A stretch of DNA of 64,000 bases from Brevibacillus_H ginsengisoli (GCF_050113715.1 NZ_JBNJQR010000001.1:372001-436000); one strand, 5' to 3'; shown: positions 33,229 to 42,836, counted from the stretch's first letter. Notes: generated from the sequence alone by a model not told the origin. A program made the numbers and translations.

Positions 33229-34941
33229 ATGGAGTACACAACCTTAGTCATTGCGGTAATTGAAGTAGTTGTTGGGATTATTATCGGGACGTACTTTTTT
33301 AACTTGTTGAAATCGCAGCGAACAACCAAAACCTCTGTGGACAAAGAATCTCGCAAAGAAGTGGATCAGCTGCGGAAATTGAGGATGATTGCGTTAACAG
33401 AGCCGTTATCAGAGAAAACACGCCCGAGCAAGCTGGAAGAAATCGTTGGGCAAGAAGATGGACTTCGAGCCTTGCGTGCCGCGTTATGTGGACCCAATCC
33501 ACAGCATGTGATTATCTATGGACCTCCAGGAGTAGGGAAAACAGCAGCGGCTCGTGTCGTGTTGGAAGAGGCGAAGAAGAATTCATTCTCTCCGTTCAAG
33601 AATGACGCCAAGTTCATTGAAGTGGACGCGACAATCGCCCGATTTGATGAAAGAGGGATTGCTGACCCGTTAATTGGTTCTGTTCATGATCCGATTTATC
33701 AGGGTGCAGGTCAATTAGGGCAAGCGGGGGTCCCTCAGCCGAAGCCAGGCGCTGTTACCAAAGCGCATGGGGGTGTCCTATTTCTCGACGAGATCGGCGA
33801 ATTGCATCCCATTCAAATGAACAAATTACTTAAGGTATTGGAAGATCGCAAAGTGATGCTGGAAAGTGCGTATTACAGCGAAGATAATAGCCAAATCCCT
33901 TCACATATTCATGATATTTTTCAATATGGATTGCCGGCTGATTTTCGATTGGTCGGGGCTACTACTCGCACTCCGGAGGAATTGCCTCCCGCACTGCGTT
34001 CTCGTTGTCTGGAGATATTCTTCAGATCGCTCAAACCACTGGAGATTCGCAGCATCGTTTTAACAGCAGCGGAGAAAATGGAGATTGCCTTGCAAACGGA
34101 AGCGGCTCATGTCATTGAGAAGTATGCAACGAACGGACGCGAAGCCATTAACACATTGCAAATTGCCGCTGGAATTGCGCTTACCGAGAATCGTACTTCA
34201 ATTGAGCAAGCTGATGTAGAGTGGGTGGTTCATAGCAGCCAGAAGTCTCCGCGTCATGAAAAACAAGTGCATCAAACACCGCAAATTGGTCTGGTGAACG
34301 GGTTAGCTGTGTCTGGTCCCAATATGGGTATAGTTATGGAGCTTGAAGTGACAGCGACACGAAGCAAAGCGGCAGGAGCAGGTCGAATCAACATGACCGG
34401 ACTCGTAGAGGAAGAAGAGATGGGTGGTGGAAGTCGGACCATTCGCCGCAAATCCATGGCCAAAGGTTCGATTGAAAATGTGTTAACCGTACTGGAACGC
34501 TTGGGTGAGAAGCCGTTTGACTACGACTTGCATATTAATTTTCCAGGGGGGATTCCAGTCGATGGTCCATCGGCAGGGGTAACTATCGCGGTTGCCATTT
34601 ATTCGGCGATCCGTGGTATTCCGGTAGATAATTTTGTCGCTCTGACAGGTGAAGTCAGCATTCACGGCAAGGTTAAGCCGGTCGGAGGAGTCGTTGCCAA
34701 AGTGGAGGCGGCCAAGCAAGCTGGGGTGAAACGGGTCTTGATTCCGGAAGAAAACTGGCAATCGATCTTTTCAACGCAAGAAGGCATCGAAGTCATTTCA
34801 ATTTCTAATGTGGAAGAGGCCCTTCGTTTAGCCCTCACTACAGTCCCTGAGATGGCTAGTGAGTTAGTTGAGGTCATAGAGCCAATCACACTATCCATGC
34901 AAACTGCCGAGGTAATCGCCTCTCCCAATCTGCCAATGTAA
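33229..34941 (+). CDS. lonB: ATP-dependent protease LonB (forespore type)
   Basis: A 570-residue membrane-anchored Lon-like protease. One N-terminal helix (about residues 4-24) is followed by an AAA+ domain with Walker A YGPPGVGKT and Walker B LFLDEIGEL, and a C-terminal Lon protease domain with the catalytic Ser in DGPSAG and Lys in the GGVVAKVEAA segment. It lacks the long N-terminal substrate domain of LonA. In Bacillus LonB is made in the forespore. ATG follows GCGGGAGG. Order clpX-lonB-lonA-engB is conserved. Confidence 0.94.
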   Translation: MEYTTLVIAVIEVVVGIIIGTYFFNLLKSQRTTKTSVDKESRKEVDQLRKLRMIALTEPLSEKTRPSKLEEIVGQEDGLRALRAALCGPNPQHVIIYGPPGVGKTAAARVVLEEAKKNSFSPFKNDAKFIEVDATIARFDERGIADPLIGSVHDPIYQGAGQLGQAGVPQPKPGAVTKAHGGVLFLDEIGELHPIQMNKLLKVLEDRKVMLESAYYSEDNSQIPSHIHDIFQYGLPADFRLVGATTRTPEELPPALRSRCLEIFFRSLKPLEIRSIVLTAAEKMEIALQTEAAHVIEKYATNGREAINTLQIAAGIALTENRTSIEQADVEWVVHSSQKSPRHEKQVHQTPQIGLVNGLAVSGPNMGIVMELEVTATRSKAAGAGRINMTGLVEEEEMGGGSRTIRRKSMAKGSIENVLTVLERLGEKPFDYDLHINFPGGIPVDGPSAGVTIAVAIYSAIRGIPVDNFVALTGEVSIHGKVKPVGGVVAKVEAAKQAGVKRVLIPEENWQSIFSTQEGIEVISISNVEEALRLALTTVPEMASELVEVIEPITLSMQTAEVIASPNLPM

Positions 34942-35110
34942 AATTGGGTAAATTCCCTTTACTGTTAGATAATGGAATATAATGAGCGGAAACTGCTGAA
35001 ATCGAGCCATAAATTTTACTTTCGTACTCGTTTGCGCTAAAATGGTACGAAAACGCCTCAAAGGCTAGAAAATAGAACCATTTGACAAGAGGATTGGGAG
35101 GTGCATGGCC

Positions 35111-37465
35111 ATGGAGGAACGTTCCGGTAAACGCGACATTCCATTGCTGCCATTACGCGGTTTGCTCGTCTATCCGAGTATGGTGCTTCATTTGGATGTA
35201 GGTCGTGAAAAGTCGATTAAAGCGTTAGAGAAGGCTATGGTCGATGATAATCATATTCTGTTGGCCACGCAAGAAGAGGTATCGATTGAGGAACCAACAG
35301 CAAAAGAGATATATAGCGTAGGAACAGTGGCACGCGTCAAGCAGATGCTCAAGCTTCCAAATGGCACGATCCGTGTCCTTGTAGAAGGGTTGCAGCGCGC
35401 GCGGATTGAGCAATTTTTGCAAGAAGAAGAGCACTTCGAAGTATCCATCAGCTATTTGTCCGAGACAACAGGCGATGAGAACGAAGTGGAAGCTCTGATG
35501 CGTACGGTTCTCAGTCATTTTGAACAGTACATTAAACTGTCCAAAAAGGTTTCCCCCGAGACCTTTACTTCCGTTAGTGACATTGATGAACCAGGCAGAC
35601 TTGCCGATGTGATCGCTTCGCACTTGCCGCTGAAGATGAAAGACAAGCAAGAGATTTTGGAGACGACAGAGGTTCAACTGCGCTTGGAAATCTTGCTGGG
35701 CATCTTAAATAACGAGCGTGAAGTGCTGGAGCTTGAGCGCAAGATTGGTCAACGAGTAAAGAAGCAGATGGAAAAAACGCAAAAAGAATATTATCTGCGT
35801 GAACAGATGAAAGCGATCCAGAAAGAACTCGGTGACAAAGAAGGACGCGCGGGCGAAATTGACGAGCTTCGAGAACAGCTCGATAAAAGCGACGCTCCTG
35901 AACGCATCAAGACAAAAATTGAAAAAGAACTGGAGCGTTTGGAGAAGATGCCTTCCACCTCTGCGGAGGGAAGTGTCATCCGTACGTACATAGACACTCT
36001 TTTGGCGTTGCCATGGACGAAGAAAACAATCGACAATCTTGATATTAAGCACGCCGAACAGGTATTAAACGAAGATCACTACGGACTGGAAAAGCCAAAG
36101 GAACGCGTGCTGGAATACATTGCTGTGCAAAAGCTGGTGAATAAGATGCGCGGCCCGATTCTCTGCCTTGTAGGACCTCCAGGGGTAGGGAAGACCTCGC
36201 TTGCCCGTTCCATCGCTCGTGCTCTGGAACGTGAATTTGTCCGAATCTCCCTTGGGGGTGTACGCGATGAAGCGGAAATTCGCGGTCACCGTCGCACCTA
36301 TGTCGGCGCGATGCCAGGTCGAATCATTCAGGGAATGAAGCAAGCGGGTACGGTTAATCCAGTATTCCTGCTAGATGAGATCGACAAGCTCGCCTCTGAC
36401 TTCCGCGGAGACCCTGCATCCGCTCTTCTTGAGGTGCTGGACCCGAATCAGAACGACAAGTTCAGCGATCACTATGTCGAAGAGACTTACGATTTGACCA
36501 ATGTCATGTTTATTACGACAGCCAACTCGCTTCACACGATTCCTCGCCCGTTGTTGGATCGCATGGAGACGATTCATATCTCCGGCTACACCGAGCTGGA
36601 GAAGCTGAAAATCATGCAAGGCTATCTCTTTCCAAAACAATTGGAAGAACATGGACTTGGCAAAGATAAGCTTCAAATGAATGAAGAAGCGATGCTAAAA
36701 GTCATCCGTCAATACACCCGAGAAGCTGGTGTTCGCAACGTCAATCGCGAAGTGGCTAATATCTGTCGGAAAGCCGCGAAGGTGATCGTAAGCGGTGAGA
36801 AGAAGAAAGTTGTGATCACCGCCAATACGGTCGAGCAGCTTTTGGGTAAACCGCGATTCCGCTATGGCCTGGCTGAAAAAGAAGATCAGGTCGGCTCTGT
36901 AACGGGCCTGGCGTGGACAGAAACAGGCGGAGATACACTGAACGTGGAAGTCAGCATTCTTCCGGGGAAAGGCAAGCTCACGCTGACCGGTCAATTGGGT
37001 GATGTGATGAAGGAGTCTGCTCAGGCAGCGTTTAGTTATATCCGATCCAGAGCTTCTGAGTGGAAGATTGATGCTGAATTCCATGAGAAGAACGACATCC
37101 ACATCCACGTGCCAGAAGGAGCTATTCCCAAAGACGGTCCGTCAGCGGGGATAACGATGGCCACAGCCCTAGTTTCCGCGTTGACTGGGGTGCCTGTGCG
37201 CAAGGAAGTAGGAATGACAGGCGAGATTACGCTAAGAGGCAGAGTGCTTCCAATCGGTGGTCTGAAGGAAAAATCACTCTCCGCCCACCGCGCGGGTCTT
37301 ACCACGATCATCCTGCCAAAGGATAATGAAAAAGATATTGAAGACATTCCAGAAAGCGTGAGAGCAGAAATGAAGTTCATCCCGGTTGAGCACATGGATG
37401 AAGTTCTCGCTCATGCTTTGATAAAGAATAGATTGGTGAAAAAAAGTGAAAATTACGTCCGCTGA
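35111..37465 (+). CDS. lonA: ATP-dependent protease La (LonA)
   Basis: A 784-residue cytosolic protease: LON substrate domain (about 10-205), helical linker, AAA+ domain with GPPGVGKTS and FLLDEIDKL, and the proteolytic domain with Ser678 (DGPSAG) and the Lys of GGLKEK. It degrades misfolded and regulatory proteins. ATG 35111 is spaced 9 bases from GGGAGG; ATG 35105, two codons earlier, is only 3 bases away but may also be used. It overlaps engB by 20 bases. Confidence 0.97.
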   Translation: MEERSGKRDIPLLPLRGLLVYPSMVLHLDVGREKSIKALEKAMVDDNHILLATQEEVSIEEPTAKEIYSVGTVARVKQMLKLPNGTIRVLVEGLQRARIEQFLQEEEHFEVSISYLSETTGDENEVEALMRTVLSHFEQYIKLSKKVSPETFTSVSDIDEPGRLADVIASHLPLKMKDKQEILETTEVQLRLEILLGILNNEREVLELERKIGQRVKKQMEKTQKEYYLREQMKAIQKELGDKEGRAGEIDELREQLDKSDAPERIKTKIEKELERLEKMPSTSAEGSVIRTYIDTLLALPWTKKTIDNLDIKHAEQVLNEDHYGLEKPKERVLEYIAVQKLVNKMRGPILCLVGPPGVGKTSLARSIARALEREFVRISLGGVRDEAEIRGHRRTYVGAMPGRIIQGMKQAGTVNPVFLLDEIDKLASDFRGDPASALLEVLDPNQNDKFSDHYVEETYDLTNVMFITTANSLHTIPRPLLDRMETIHISGYTELEKLKIMQGYLFPKQLEEHGLGKDKLQMNEEAMLKVIRQYTREAGVRNVNREVANICRKAAKVIVSGEKKKVVITANTVEQLLGKPRFRYGLAEKEDQVGSVTGLAWTETGGDTLNVEVSILPGKGKLTLTGQLGDVMKESAQAAFSYIRSRASEWKIDAEFHEKNDIHIHVPEGAIPKDGPSAGITMATALVSALTGVPVRKEVGMTGEITLRGRVLPIGGLKEKSLSAHRAGLTTIILPKDNEKDIEDIPESVRAEMKFIPVEHMDEVLAHALIKNRLVKKSENYVR

Positions 37466-38117
37466 ATTCATAATTAGTGCAGTAGCACCGAAGCAATATC
37501 CGACAGATGGCCTACCAGAAATCGCTCTGGTAGGTCGCTCCAATGTCGGTAAGTCTTCGCTTATTAACAAAATGATGAACCGTAAGTCGCTTGCCCGGAT
37601 CAGCTCAAAACCGGGGAAGACACAAACGTTGAACTACTATCTGGTCAACCAGTCGCTCTTCTTCGTTGACTTTCCTGGATACGGATACGCCAAGGTATCC
37701 AAGTCCATCAAGGGTCAATGGGGATCCATGATCGAGACCTATTTGAAGAAACGCGAAGTCTTGCAATTTGTCGTTCAGCTCATCGATATTCGCCATCCTC
37801 CTACCAAGGACGATGTAGCGATGTACGACTGGTGCAAGGAGATTGGCCTACCGACTGTCATCGTAGCGACCAAAGGCGACAAGATTGCCCGAGGCAGATG
37901 GCTGCAACATACCAAAGTCATTCGCCAGACCCTGCGGCTTCGTGAAGGGGATTCCATGATTGTTTTCTCTTCGGAGACTGGACAAGGGCGAGACGAATTA
38001 TGGGGCGAGATTAATCGCAGATTGCGCGGTGAACCCACTGGAGAATCCGTGAAAGAAGCAGAGAAAAGAGCTGCTACCGAAGTGCAAGCCGCAACCGATG
38101 GAAATACCGATTCTTAG
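37446..38117 (+). CDS. ysxC: Ribosome-biogenesis GTPase YsxC/EngB
   Basis: A 223-residue essential GTPase for late assembly of the 50S subunit. G1 is GRSNVGKSS, G3 DFPGYG, G4 TKGD. GTG 37446 lies within the end of lonA, so the two are coupled. The last ~20 residues (after RRLRGEP) are a hydrophilic Ala/Glu/Thr tail beyond the usual length of about 195-200. Confidence 0.95.
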   Translation: MKITSAEFIISAVAPKQYPTDGLPEIALVGRSNVGKSSLINKMMNRKSLARISSKPGKTQTLNYYLVNQSLFFVDFPGYGYAKVSKSIKGQWGSMIETYLKKREVLQFVVQLIDIRHPPTKDDVAMYDWCKEIGLPTVIVATKGDKIARGRWLQHTKVIRQTLRLREGDSMIVFSSETGQGRDELWGEINRRLRGEPTGESVKEAEKRAATEVQAATDGNTDS

Positions 38118-38156
38118 AGAAGGCTGCTTTTCTTTTCCACAAAGGAGGGGAAGTAG

Positions 38157-39530
38157 TTGAACCAACATCAAGGTCTAAATGAATCACCTGTATTTAGACT
38201 CCGGGGAGTAATCGAGGGATTTTATGGCAAGCCATGGACCATGGAAGAACGCCTGGAGATGATGACGTTCATCCATCGTCACGGCTACAATACGTATTTC
38301 TATGCTCCGAAGGATGATCCGTATTTGCGTGATCGATGGCAAGAGGATCATCCCACCCGACAGTTTGAGTTGCTTCAACAACTGATCAGGCACGCAACGC
38401 AATTAGGATTGGATTTTACCTATTGCATCAGCCCGGGATTAAGCATGAAGTATTCGAGTGAAGAGCATTTCAATAAGCTGCTTCATAAATACAGACGTGT
38501 GTTTGATGAGGGCGTTCGACAGTTCAGCATATTATACGATGATATTCCAAGTACGCTTTTGCATGCTGAGGATCGACAGTCTTTTCAGGACCTGGCAGAT
38601 GCTCATGTTCAAGTGACGCTGGCTCTTTGGAAGCATTTGCAGGACTGGTCCGAGGAGACTCGCTTGATTGTCTGTCCCACCCAGTATTTCGGGATGGGTG
38701 GAGAGCCGTACATTCAATATTTGGGTCAGAATCTGCCGCCAGAGATCCCGATCTTCTGGACAGGGAGGTTTATCTGCTCTCCATTCTTAACAGAGCACGA
38801 CGCACAGCGATTCGAAGCCTATACGGGGCATCCTCCGTTATATTGGGATAATTATCCGGTGAATGATCTGCTTATGGCGGATGAGCTTCATATCGGCCCC
38901 TTGCTTCATCGTGATCCGCATCTTAACCGTCATGCCTGTGGGTATGTAGCCAATGCCATGGAACTGTCGGAAAGCTCCAAGATTCCGCTCATTACCATCG
39001 CAGATTATCTGCGGGATCCCGAACACTACGATCCTGAGGAATCGTGGTCGCGAGCCATCCGCGAGGTGGTGGGGGCGAGTGACGCCGAGGCTTTTCAACG
39101 TTTTGCGGATAACGTCCGCGGTTCGTTTCTCAACGATCAGGAATCGCCGCAATTATTGGAAGCTTTTCATGAGTTTCGCTTTCGTTATTTGCACCACGAT
39201 CAGGAGGCTGCGGTTTCCCGCTTAATGAGAACCTTCCGGGAGATGGAACAGACCGCCTCGTATTTATTGCATCGAATGAGCAACAAGAAGCTTGCGAGCG
39301 AGGTAAAAAGCTGGCTGAATAAGTACTGGCATTGGGCCAAAGTTGGGCAAGCGGCTGTTTCTCTGATCGATCAGGGCAGGAAGGGAAAGCTCATTCGAGC
39401 CGCATATCAACTGGTTCGATTGAAGTTGTGGTTGAAGCGAACGGAGAAGATCCCGCGCAAGGTCTGCGGCAATGTCGTGAAACTGTTTACGGATATCGTA
39501 CTCCAGGAAGTGCAGAAGCAACGGGGATAA
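38157..39530 (+). CDS. GH84-type beta-N-acetylglucosaminidase
   Basis: A 457-residue protein with a glycoside hydrolase 84 catalytic barrel: RGVIEGFYGKPWTMEER at residues 16-32 is the family signature, YAPKDDPYLRDRW follows, and the catalytic Asp128-Asp129 pair is in ILYDDI. WTGRFICS and YWDNYPVND match later barrel strands. GH84 includes O-GlcNAcases and hyaluronidase-like enzymes, using substrate-assisted hydrolysis. There is no signal peptide, so it acts in the cytoplasm, perhaps in amino-sugar recycling. TTG 38157 follows AAAGGAGGGG. It sits between engB and hemA, where Bacillus has nothing comparable. Confidence 0.87.
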   Translation: MNQHQGLNESPVFRLRGVIEGFYGKPWTMEERLEMMTFIHRHGYNTYFYAPKDDPYLRDRWQEDHPTRQFELLQQLIRHATQLGLDFTYCISPGLSMKYSSEEHFNKLLHKYRRVFDEGVRQFSILYDDIPSTLLHAEDRQSFQDLADAHVQVTLALWKHLQDWSEETRLIVCPTQYFGMGGEPYIQYLGQNLPPEIPIFWTGRFICSPFLTEHDAQRFEAYTGHPPLYWDNYPVNDLLMADELHIGPLLHRDPHLNRHACGYVANAMELSESSKIPLITIADYLRDPEHYDPEESWSRAIREVVGASDAEAFQRFADNVRGSFLNDQESPQLLEAFHEFRFRYLHHDQEAAVSRLMRTFREMEQTASYLLHRMSNKKLASEVKSWLNKYWHWAKVGQAAVSLIDQGRKGKLIRAAYQLVRLKLWLKRTEKIPRKVCGNVVKLFTDIVLQEVQKQRG

Positions 39531-39534
39531 AACA

Positions 39535-39572
39535 AAAGAGTCAATTGTCATTAGACAAATTGGCTCTTTTTT
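39535..39572 (+). terminator. Terminator of the GH84 gene
   Basis: AAAGAGTCAATTGTC and GACAAATTGGCTCTTT pair with one bulge and are followed by a T-run. Confidence 0.87.
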
Positions 39573-39614
39573 AAACGAAGCGCCAGATAAGTTCCCTGAT
39601 CAGGAGGTAGCGAG

Positions 39615-40079
39615 ATGACAACTGAAGGAATACATGAGATTCAATCCGTGTATTATCGATTGGTAGAGGCTTGGAACAATCAAGATGCTCGCGGGATGGC
39701 GGAGCTTTTCCTGGAGGAAGGTGAACTTATCGGATTCGATGGGAGTCAGGAGATAGGGCCCAAGAAGATATTTGAGCATGTTCACCCAATCTTCGAGAAC
39801 CATCCTACCGCGAGATTTGTATGCAAAGTAAAAGATGTGCGAGTGCTCAGTTTGAATGTAGGCATTTTGCGAGCCATCGCAGGCATGGTACCACGTGGAC
39901 AATCCGACATTAATCCACAGGTCAACACGCATCACACGCTGGTTGTCGTTAATCAGAATGAGAAGTGGCGAATTCAGCTCTTTCAGAATACCCCGGCTCA
40001 ATTTCATGGAAGGCCGGAGCTGGTCGAGCAGATGACGGAAGAATTAAGGGAGCAGCTGAAATCAATTCGTGACGCCTAA
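39615..40079 (+). CDS. SnoaL-like / SgcJ-EcaC family protein
   Basis: A 154-residue cone-shaped alpha+beta protein of the NTF2/SnoaL superfamily, closest to SgcJ/EcaC-type proteins (IQSVYYRLVEAWNNQDARGMAELF at the start, a conserved layout for the group). No cysteine or obvious catalytic set defines a reaction. ATG follows CAGGAGG. It stands alone between two terminators. Confidence 0.8.
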   Translation: MTTEGIHEIQSVYYRLVEAWNNQDARGMAELFLEEGELIGFDGSQEIGPKKIFEHVHPIFENHPTARFVCKVKDVRVLSLNVGILRAIAGMVPRGQSDINPQVNTHHTLVVVNQNEKWRIQLFQNTPAQFHGRPELVEQMTEELREQLKSIRDA

Positions 40080-40092
40080 ATAAGCAACAAAA

Positions 40093-40132
40093 AACAACCA
40101 ATTGCGACTGGGCAACTGGTTGTTTTTTTTTC
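40093..40132. terminator. Terminator between the SnoaL-like and EamA genes
   Basis: AACAACCAATTGC and GCAACTGGTTGTT form the stem, followed by eight Ts on the plus strand; the minus strand tail is also T-rich. Confidence 0.87.
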
Positions 40133-40139
40133 AACGAAT

Positions 40140-41078
40140 TCAAATGACCGAGCGCTGATCTTTCTCGCTCACCTGCGTTTTGCGCCAATTGGCGATCCAG
40201 ACGGTTAACGGAAGCTCTGCTAGGATCATGCCAAAGAAAATGAGAGAACAGCCGAGAATCTGCAAGCCGTTTAGAATCTCGTGGATCCACAAATAAGAGG
40301 TGACCGCGGCAAAAACGGGTTCAAGCGAAAAGATCAAAGCAACGCGCGTAGAGGACGTTTGCTTTTGAAAGGCGGTTTGAGCCAAAAAAGCAAGTGCCGT
40401 AGCGAGAATTGAGGTGATAAACAGGCCCCAGGCGACATCAGGATTGAACATTACACTTGCATCAAGCATCAATTGCCATTTTTCAAAAAATAGCGCATAT
40501 AAAAAGGAGAGGACAGCCACTGTAGAAATCTGCACGATGGCGAGTGGCAAAGCCGCAAAAAGGGGCGCGTATTTACCCGTAAACACGATCTGCAAGGCAA
40601 AGCATATCGTACATCCAAAGACTAACAAATCACCGAGATTGGGTTCCATAGATCCTTTCGCTGTTAATAAAAACAATCCGAACATCGCCATCAGAACCCC
40701 TACGATTGCCGGCCACTTCACTTTTTCTTTTAAAATGATCATAGCGAGCAACGGGACAAGAACCACGCATAATCCAGTAATAAAACCCGCTTTGGACGGA
40801 GAAGTATACACGAGACCCATCGTCTGTAGCGCGTATCCCGCGAATAGCCACAAACCTAGAAAGGCTCCGGAACGAAGCAGCCTCGCGTCTAGCAGTGGTT
40901 TCTTATTCGGCGAGAACCAATAGACGATCATTAAGAACAAGGCCGCAATAAAAAAACGAGCGGCGTTGAATGTATTGGGTGGGAGAATGGCCACAGCATT
41001 CTGCACAACGACAAACGTAGTCCCCCACACGATTGCGACCAGAATTAGTGTAAGATCAGCAATTAATGGTTTTTTCAC
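40140..41078 (-). CDS. EamA/DMT-family transporter
   Basis: A 312-residue integral membrane protein with ten predicted helices in two EamA repeats (first repeat begins ILVAIVWGTTFVVVQ). Family members export amino acids, nucleosides or drugs; the substrate is unknown. GTG 41078 follows GAGGGAGAG on the minus strand. Its long upstream region, shared with hemA, contains two palindromes and an FNR-type box. Confidence 0.87.
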   Translation of the reverse strand: MKKPLIADLTLILVAIVWGTTFVVVQNAVAILPPNTFNAARFFIAALFLMIVYWFSPNKKPLLDARLLRSGAFLGLWLFAGYALQTMGLVYTSPSKAGFITGLCVVLVPLLAMIILKEKVKWPAIVGVLMAMFGLFLLTAKGSMEPNLGDLLVFGCTICFALQIVFTGKYAPLFAALPLAIVQISTVAVLSFLYALFFEKWQLMLDASVMFNPDVAWGLFITSILATALAFLAQTAFQKQTSSTRVALIFSLEPVFAAVTSYLWIHEILNGLQILGCSLIFFGMILAELPLTVWIANWRKTQVSEKDQRSVI

Positions 41079-41194
41079 AACTCTCCCTCTTTTCTTCCCA
41101 TCCGGATTTTTCTCTGATGAATGATAACTTTTCCTAGTATATCAGCGATAACCAATAAGGCGAATAGGAATTCACAAATTTTCGAATAATTTAT

Positions 41195-41210
41195 TGTGAA
41201 GTTGATCACA
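41195..41210. promoter_or_regulatory. FNR/CRP-type box upstream of hemA/eamA
   Basis: TGTGAAGTTGATCACA is a perfect TGTGA-N6-TCACA site. It lies 117 bases before the EamA start and about 197 bases before the hemA -10 box. An identical pattern precedes ccoN. FNR-family proteins bind such sites in Bacillales under low oxygen; which of the two divergent genes it serves is uncertain. Confidence 0.55.
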
Positions 41211-41244
41211 CCATAACATGGGAAGTTTTGTTATTTTATTCTGT

Positions 41245-41266
41245 GAAAAACGTCTCGACGTTTTTC
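41245..41266. promoter_or_regulatory. Operator-like inverted repeat A in the eamA-hemA region
   Basis: GAAAAACGTC and GACGTTTTTC are perfect 10-bp arms with a 2-bp spacer. It resembles the site at 52166-52187 before the MFS gene. Confidence 0.55.
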
Positions 41267-41295
41267 ATAAAATTGGATGTGACCCGATAGAGGTC

Positions 41296-41321
41296 AACAA
41301 ACCGGTCATGACCGGTTTGTT
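41296..41321. promoter_or_regulatory. Operator-like perfect 26-bp palindrome B in the eamA-hemA region
   Basis: A perfect palindrome centred on GGTCATGACC, with arms extending through AAACC/GGTTT. On the minus strand TTGACC, a possible -35 for eamA, overlaps its end. It shares its core with the site at 22858-22876. The size and symmetry suit a dimeric repressor such as a TetR-family protein. Confidence 0.6.
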
Positions 41322-41403
41322 ACATTAACCCAAAAATAGAAGGAAAAAGTATAGAAGCGTTAAAAAACTTTTCACATTTTATAGGAATCTACATGCGGGA
41401 TGA

Positions 41404-41412
41404 TGTTATAAT
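41404..41412 (+). promoter_or_regulatory. Extended -10 promoter of hemA
   Basis: TGTTATAAT gives a perfect TATAAT (41407-41412) with the upstream TG of an extended -10. There is no clear -35, as is common for such promoters. It lies 50 bases before hemA. Confidence 0.65.
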
Positions 41413-41462
41413 AGTAGTGCTATTTATGATCGAAAAAGCAAGAAATTTCTGGGAGGAAGGCT

Positions 41463-42836
41463 ATGCAAATCTTAATGTTGGGCCTTAATTATAAAACTGC
41501 ACCTGTTGAAATCCGCGAAAAGTTTACTTTTAGCGACGGCAGCACACCTCGTGCGCTTCATCTCCTCTCCCAGACGAAGAGCATCCTGGAATGTGTGATA
41601 TTGGGTACTTGTAACCGTACGGAAGTATATGTCGTGTGTGATCAGCTGCATACGGGGAGATTTTACACACGCAACTTTTTGGCGGAGTGGTTTGGAGTGG
41701 ATAAGGACTCCTTCCAAGAACATCTGTATATGAAAGAAAACGAAGATGCGATTGACCATTTGTTCCGTGTTTCATGCGGACTGGATTCCATGGTGATGGG
41801 TGAAACTCAAATCCTTGGGCAAGTGCGCGAGTCGTTCTTGCTCGCCCAGCAATATGAAACAACTGGAACGGTTTTTAACACACTGTTCAAGCAAGCGGTT
41901 ACATTGGCGAAGCGAGCGCATACCGAAACGGCGATTGGTCAGAATGCGGTCTCTGTGAGCTATGCGGCGATTGAGCTTGGCAAAAAAATCTTCGGTTCTT
42001 TCTCCGGCAAACAGGTTCTGATTCTTGGTGCCGGTAAGATGGGCGAATTAACCGCCAAGCATCTGCACTCCAATGGTGTAGCCCAGGTTGTTGTCGCCAA
42101 TCGCACACTGGAGAGAGCAAGAGGACTGGCTGAGAAGTTTCAAGGAGAAGCTTGCACCTTGGATCAGTTGTCTTCCGCGCTGCAATCGGCTGACATCGTG
42201 ATCAGCTCTACGGGGGCCTCCGAATATGTGGTCACCAAAGAGCACTTGAAGCCTCTCATGAAGTTGCGTAAAAGCCGTCCACTGTTTATGATTGATATTG
42301 CCGTCCCACGTGATTTGGATCCGGCGATTAACGAGCTGGACAACGTCTTTTTATATGATATTGATGATTTGGAAGGCATCGTGGCTAGCAATATGGCGGA
42401 GCGTTCCAAGGAAGCGGAGAAAATTGAAGAATTCATCCGGGAAGAAATTGCGGCGTTCAAAGCTTGGTTCCAGACACTTGGCGTTGTGCCTATGATCTCT
42501 GCGCTGCGTGAGAAAGCGTTTGCGATCCATGGAGATGCCATGCGTAAAATTGAGAACAAGCTGCCTAATCTGGACGAGCGTGAGCTGCATATTATTCGCA
42601 AGCACACCAAAGGTATTATTAATCAATTGCTTCATGACCCTGTCGTGAGATTAAAAGAGTTGGCTGTTGAGAAGAGTGGCAGTGAAGTATTAGAGATTTT
42701 CTCCACGATCTTTGCTTTGGAAGAAATTCTAGATCGCAATAAACAAGAAGATGTATGGGATCAGGAGAAAGAACGTCGTCTGGTTCGCGATAAAGCGCTT
42801 GGCGCTCAAGCGGCGGTGAAGTCACTGCATGACTAA
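41463..42836 (+). CDS. hemA: Glutamyl-tRNA reductase
   Basis: A 457-residue enzyme that reduces glutamyl-tRNA to glutamate-1-semialdehyde, the first committed step of C5 tetrapyrrole synthesis. The catalytic Cys50 is in GTCNRTEVY, the NADPH domain has GAGKMGELTAKHL near 190, and the C-terminal dimerisation helix is complete. ATG follows GGGAGGAAGG. First gene of a tight operon running through ahbAB. Confidence 0.97.
   Translation: MQILMLGLNYKTAPVEIREKFTFSDGSTPRALHLLSQTKSILECVILGTCNRTEVYVVCDQLHTGRFYTRNFLAEWFGVDKDSFQEHLYMKENEDAIDHLFRVSCGLDSMVMGETQILGQVRESFLLAQQYETTGTVFNTLFKQAVTLAKRAHTETAIGQNAVSVSYAAIELGKKIFGSFSGKQVLILGAGKMGELTAKHLHSNGVAQVVVANRTLERARGLAEKFQGEACTLDQLSSALQSADIVISSTGASEYVVTKEHLKPLMKLRKSRPLFMIDIAVPRDLDPAINELDNVFLYDIDDLEGIVASNMAERSKEAEKIEEFIREEIAAFKAWFQTLGVVPMISALREKAFAIHGDAMRKIENKLPNLDERELHIIRKHTKGIINQLLHDPVVRLKELAVEKSGSEVLEIFSTIFALEEILDRNKQEDVWDQEKERRLVRDKALGAQAAVKSLHD

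Noticed and set aside
41079..41462. T-box leader for hemA
   Set aside because: No T-box sequence AGGGTGGNACCGCG or terminator/antiterminator pair is present between the promoter and hemA; the leader is only about 45 bases.
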